Assembly: GCF_004340985.1 (NCBI RefSeq)
Contig: NZ_SLYB01000027.1
Coordinates: forward strand, 1-34,603
DNA length: 34,603 nucleotides
Source: Cricetibacter osteomyelitidis
Lineage (GTDB): Bacteria; Pseudomonadota; Gammaproteobacteria; Enterobacterales; Pasteurellaceae
Direction of reading: 5' to 3'
Numbering within the stretch: the first letter of the stretch is position 1; every line of letters starts with the position of its first letter. This document shows, piece after piece, positions 33,234 through 34,603 of the stretch. Made by a program: the position numbers and the translations under genes. The notes under the pieces were generated by a model, which worked only from the letters and a program-made list of their open reading frames with translations, ran no database searches and had not been told where the DNA came from.

Positions 33234-34603
33234 ATGTCCCAACAATCCGACTACCGCTATAGTTTAAAAGTGAACGGCGCTACCGAATTCGATGTCGTCA
33301 GTTTTGTATTAAAAGAAGGGCTTTCGCAGTTATTTAGATTGGAGCTGGCGAGTTTTGACTCGTCACCGTCGTTCGTTGAGATTTTGGACAACAGTGCCAC
33401 ACTCACTTTCTGGCAAGGGCTTGAGCCGGTGCGTTATGTTAATGGAGTTGTGACTCAACTGGTACAGGGCGAAAGCGGCTTTTCCCGCACCCGCTATAAC
33501 ATGGTTATCGAGCCGGATTTGGTGCGGGCCTCCTATCAATCGGACAATAAAATCTTCCAACAACAAGACAGCGAAAAAATCCTGCGTCAACTCCTTTCAA
33601 AGAATCATATCAATCAAGTCGAATTTCATTTAAGTGACAGTTATTGGCAACGGGAATACTGCGTACAATACCGGGAAACGGATTTAGCCTTTATCGAACG
33701 ACTGGCGGCGGAAGAAGGGACTTATTACTATTTTTCACATACCGAAGACGACCACACCCTCCATTTCAGCAACCACAGCGCACTGGCCCCGGAAAAAGGC
33801 ACATTGCTTTATAATCCCACGCCTGCCGGTGAACGCCCCGAAGCCGCTTTATGGCACTGGGCATATCAAGCCAAACTTGGCACCAACCGCCAAACCCTAT
33901 GCGATTACACCTTCACCCACCCGACTTACTCTCAAGAACACCAACATGCCCTGCAGCAAACTAGCGTACTCGGCGAAAGTGCGGTCAATATTTACGAAAA
34001 ATACGATTACCCGGGGCGTTACAAACGCGATGCACAGGGCGAACCGTTCAGCCGCTACCGATTGGAATACGAACAGCGCGAAGCGGAAGTGGCACTTGCA
34101 ACGGGGGATGATTTACGCCTGATTCCCGGTTATCGTTTTACCCTCTCGGGACACCCACGGGAAAGTTTCAACCAAAGCTGGTTAGCGGTGGAAGTAGAGC
34201 ATCGCGGCTGGCAGCCCGGCATTCTGGAAGAAGAAGCGGGGGAACAGGGCAACCGCTATGAAAACCATATCAAGTTTATCCCGAGTACCACGCAATGGCG
34301 CCCGACCCCGAACCCGAAACCGCGGGTAGACGGCCCGCAGATTGCCCATGTCGTCGGCCCGGCGGGCGAAGAGATTTACTGCGACGACTGGGGACGGGTG
34401 AAAATCCAATTCCCTTGGGACAGAGAGGGTGAAAACAACGAAAACAGCTCCTGTTGGGTACGGGTCAGCCAAGCGTGGGCGGGCGCCCGGTTCGGCAACA
34501 TCGCCATCCCGCGAATCGGACATGAAGTCATCGTGGACTTCTTAGAAGGCGACCCGGACCAACCCATCATCACCGGCCGCACCTATCACAGCACCACCGA
34601 ACC
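33234..34603 (+). CDS. vgrG: Type VI secretion spike protein VgrG (5' part, runs off the window)
   Basis: An open frame from ATG at 33234 (AAGGAG eight bases upstream) with no stop before the window end; 456 residues are visible. The N-terminal gp27-like part (YRYSLKVNGATEFDVVSFVLKEGLSQLFRLELAS, then FIERLAAEEGTYYYF) is followed by the OB-fold gp5-like part, with HVVGPAGEEIYCDDWGRVKIQFPWD and SCWVRVSQAWAGARFGNIAIPRIGHEVIVDFLEGDPDQPIITG. Both are characteristic of VgrG. VgrG trimers cap the Hcp tube and carry effectors out of the cell. The C-terminal needle, any effector domain and downstream effector genes lie outside the window. An uptake signal lies near 33978. Confidence 0.95.
   Translation, partial: MSQQSDYRYSLKVNGATEFDVVSFVLKEGLSQLFRLELASFDSSPSFVEILDNSATLTFWQGLEPVRYVNGVVTQLVQGESGFSRTRYNMVIEPDLVRASYQSDNKIFQQQDSEKILRQLLSKNHINQVEFHLSDSYWQREYCVQYRETDLAFIERLAAEEGTYYYFSHTEDDHTLHFSNHSALAPEKGTLLYNPTPAGERPEAALWHWAYQAKLGTNRQTLCDYTFTHPTYSQEHQHALQQTSVLGESAVNIYEKYDYPGRYKRDAQGEPFSRYRLEYEQREAEVALATGDDLRLIPGYRFTLSGHPRESFNQSWLAVEVEHRGWQPGILEEEAGEQGNRYENHIKFIPSTTQWRPTPNPKPRVDGPQIAHVVGPAGEEIYCDDWGRVKIQFPWDREGENNENSSCWVRVSQAWAGARFGNIAIPRIGHEVIVDFLEGDPDQPIITGRTYHSTTE

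Overview
The window looks like a chromosome segment of a gammaproteobacterium of the family Pasteurellaceae (Haemophilus/Aggregatibacter type). The evidence is many copies of the Hin-type DNA uptake signal AAGTGCGGT/ACCGCACTT, the moderate G+C, and the leuS-lptE-holA, roxA and xseA products. The genus cannot be fixed from the sequence alone.

Layout. (1) 1-84: left flank with a perfect 12-bp hairpin. (2) 85-2057: a type I-C CRISPR array with 29 intact 32-nt repeats, two degenerate repeats and 29 spacers of 32-38 nt, transcribed on the minus strand from a leader at 2058-2246. (3) 2247-16294, all minus strand: a type I-C cas locus in the canonical order cas3-cas5-cas8c-cas7-cas4-cas1-cas2, interrupted at three junctions by non-cas genes. 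These are a 1179-aa SIR2-domain protein (between cas3 and cas5), a reverse transcriptase plus a HEPN-motif protein (between cas4 and cas1), and a ClbS/DfsB-family protein (between cas1 and cas2). (4) 16714-24622: housekeeping genes leuS, lptE, holA, a TerC-family gene (minus), roxA and xseA. (5) 24748-32769: an L-ascorbate utilisation (ula) regulon with divergent promoters and two perfect CRP sites, followed by a Cof-type HAD phosphatase. (6) 32893-34603: a decayed Uma2-family gene and the 5' part of a type VI secretion vgrG that runs off the window.

The most striking signal is in the 213-bp gap between the SIR2 gene and cas5. It holds a single degenerate CRISPR repeat (10312-10340) downstream of a good minus-strand sigma70 promoter. 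The guide segment after this repeat matches 14 consecutive bases starting at its first nucleotide. That match lies directly beside a TTC motif (the type I-C PAM) which is itself inside the -35 box of the same promoter. This is the architecture of a CreR-type crRNA-like RNA that directs Cascade to repress its own cas promoter. The RT-HEPN cassette lies in the operon driven by this promoter, so loss of Cascade activity (for example through an anti-CRISPR) would be predicted to raise expression of these putative back-up defence genes. That coupling is inference.

The RT, HEPN and SIR2 genes are much richer in A+T than the cas genes and I see no uptake signals in them, whereas cas5, cas3 and the cas1 upstream gap carry perfect uptake signals. 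This fits later insertion of cargo into a long-resident I-C locus.
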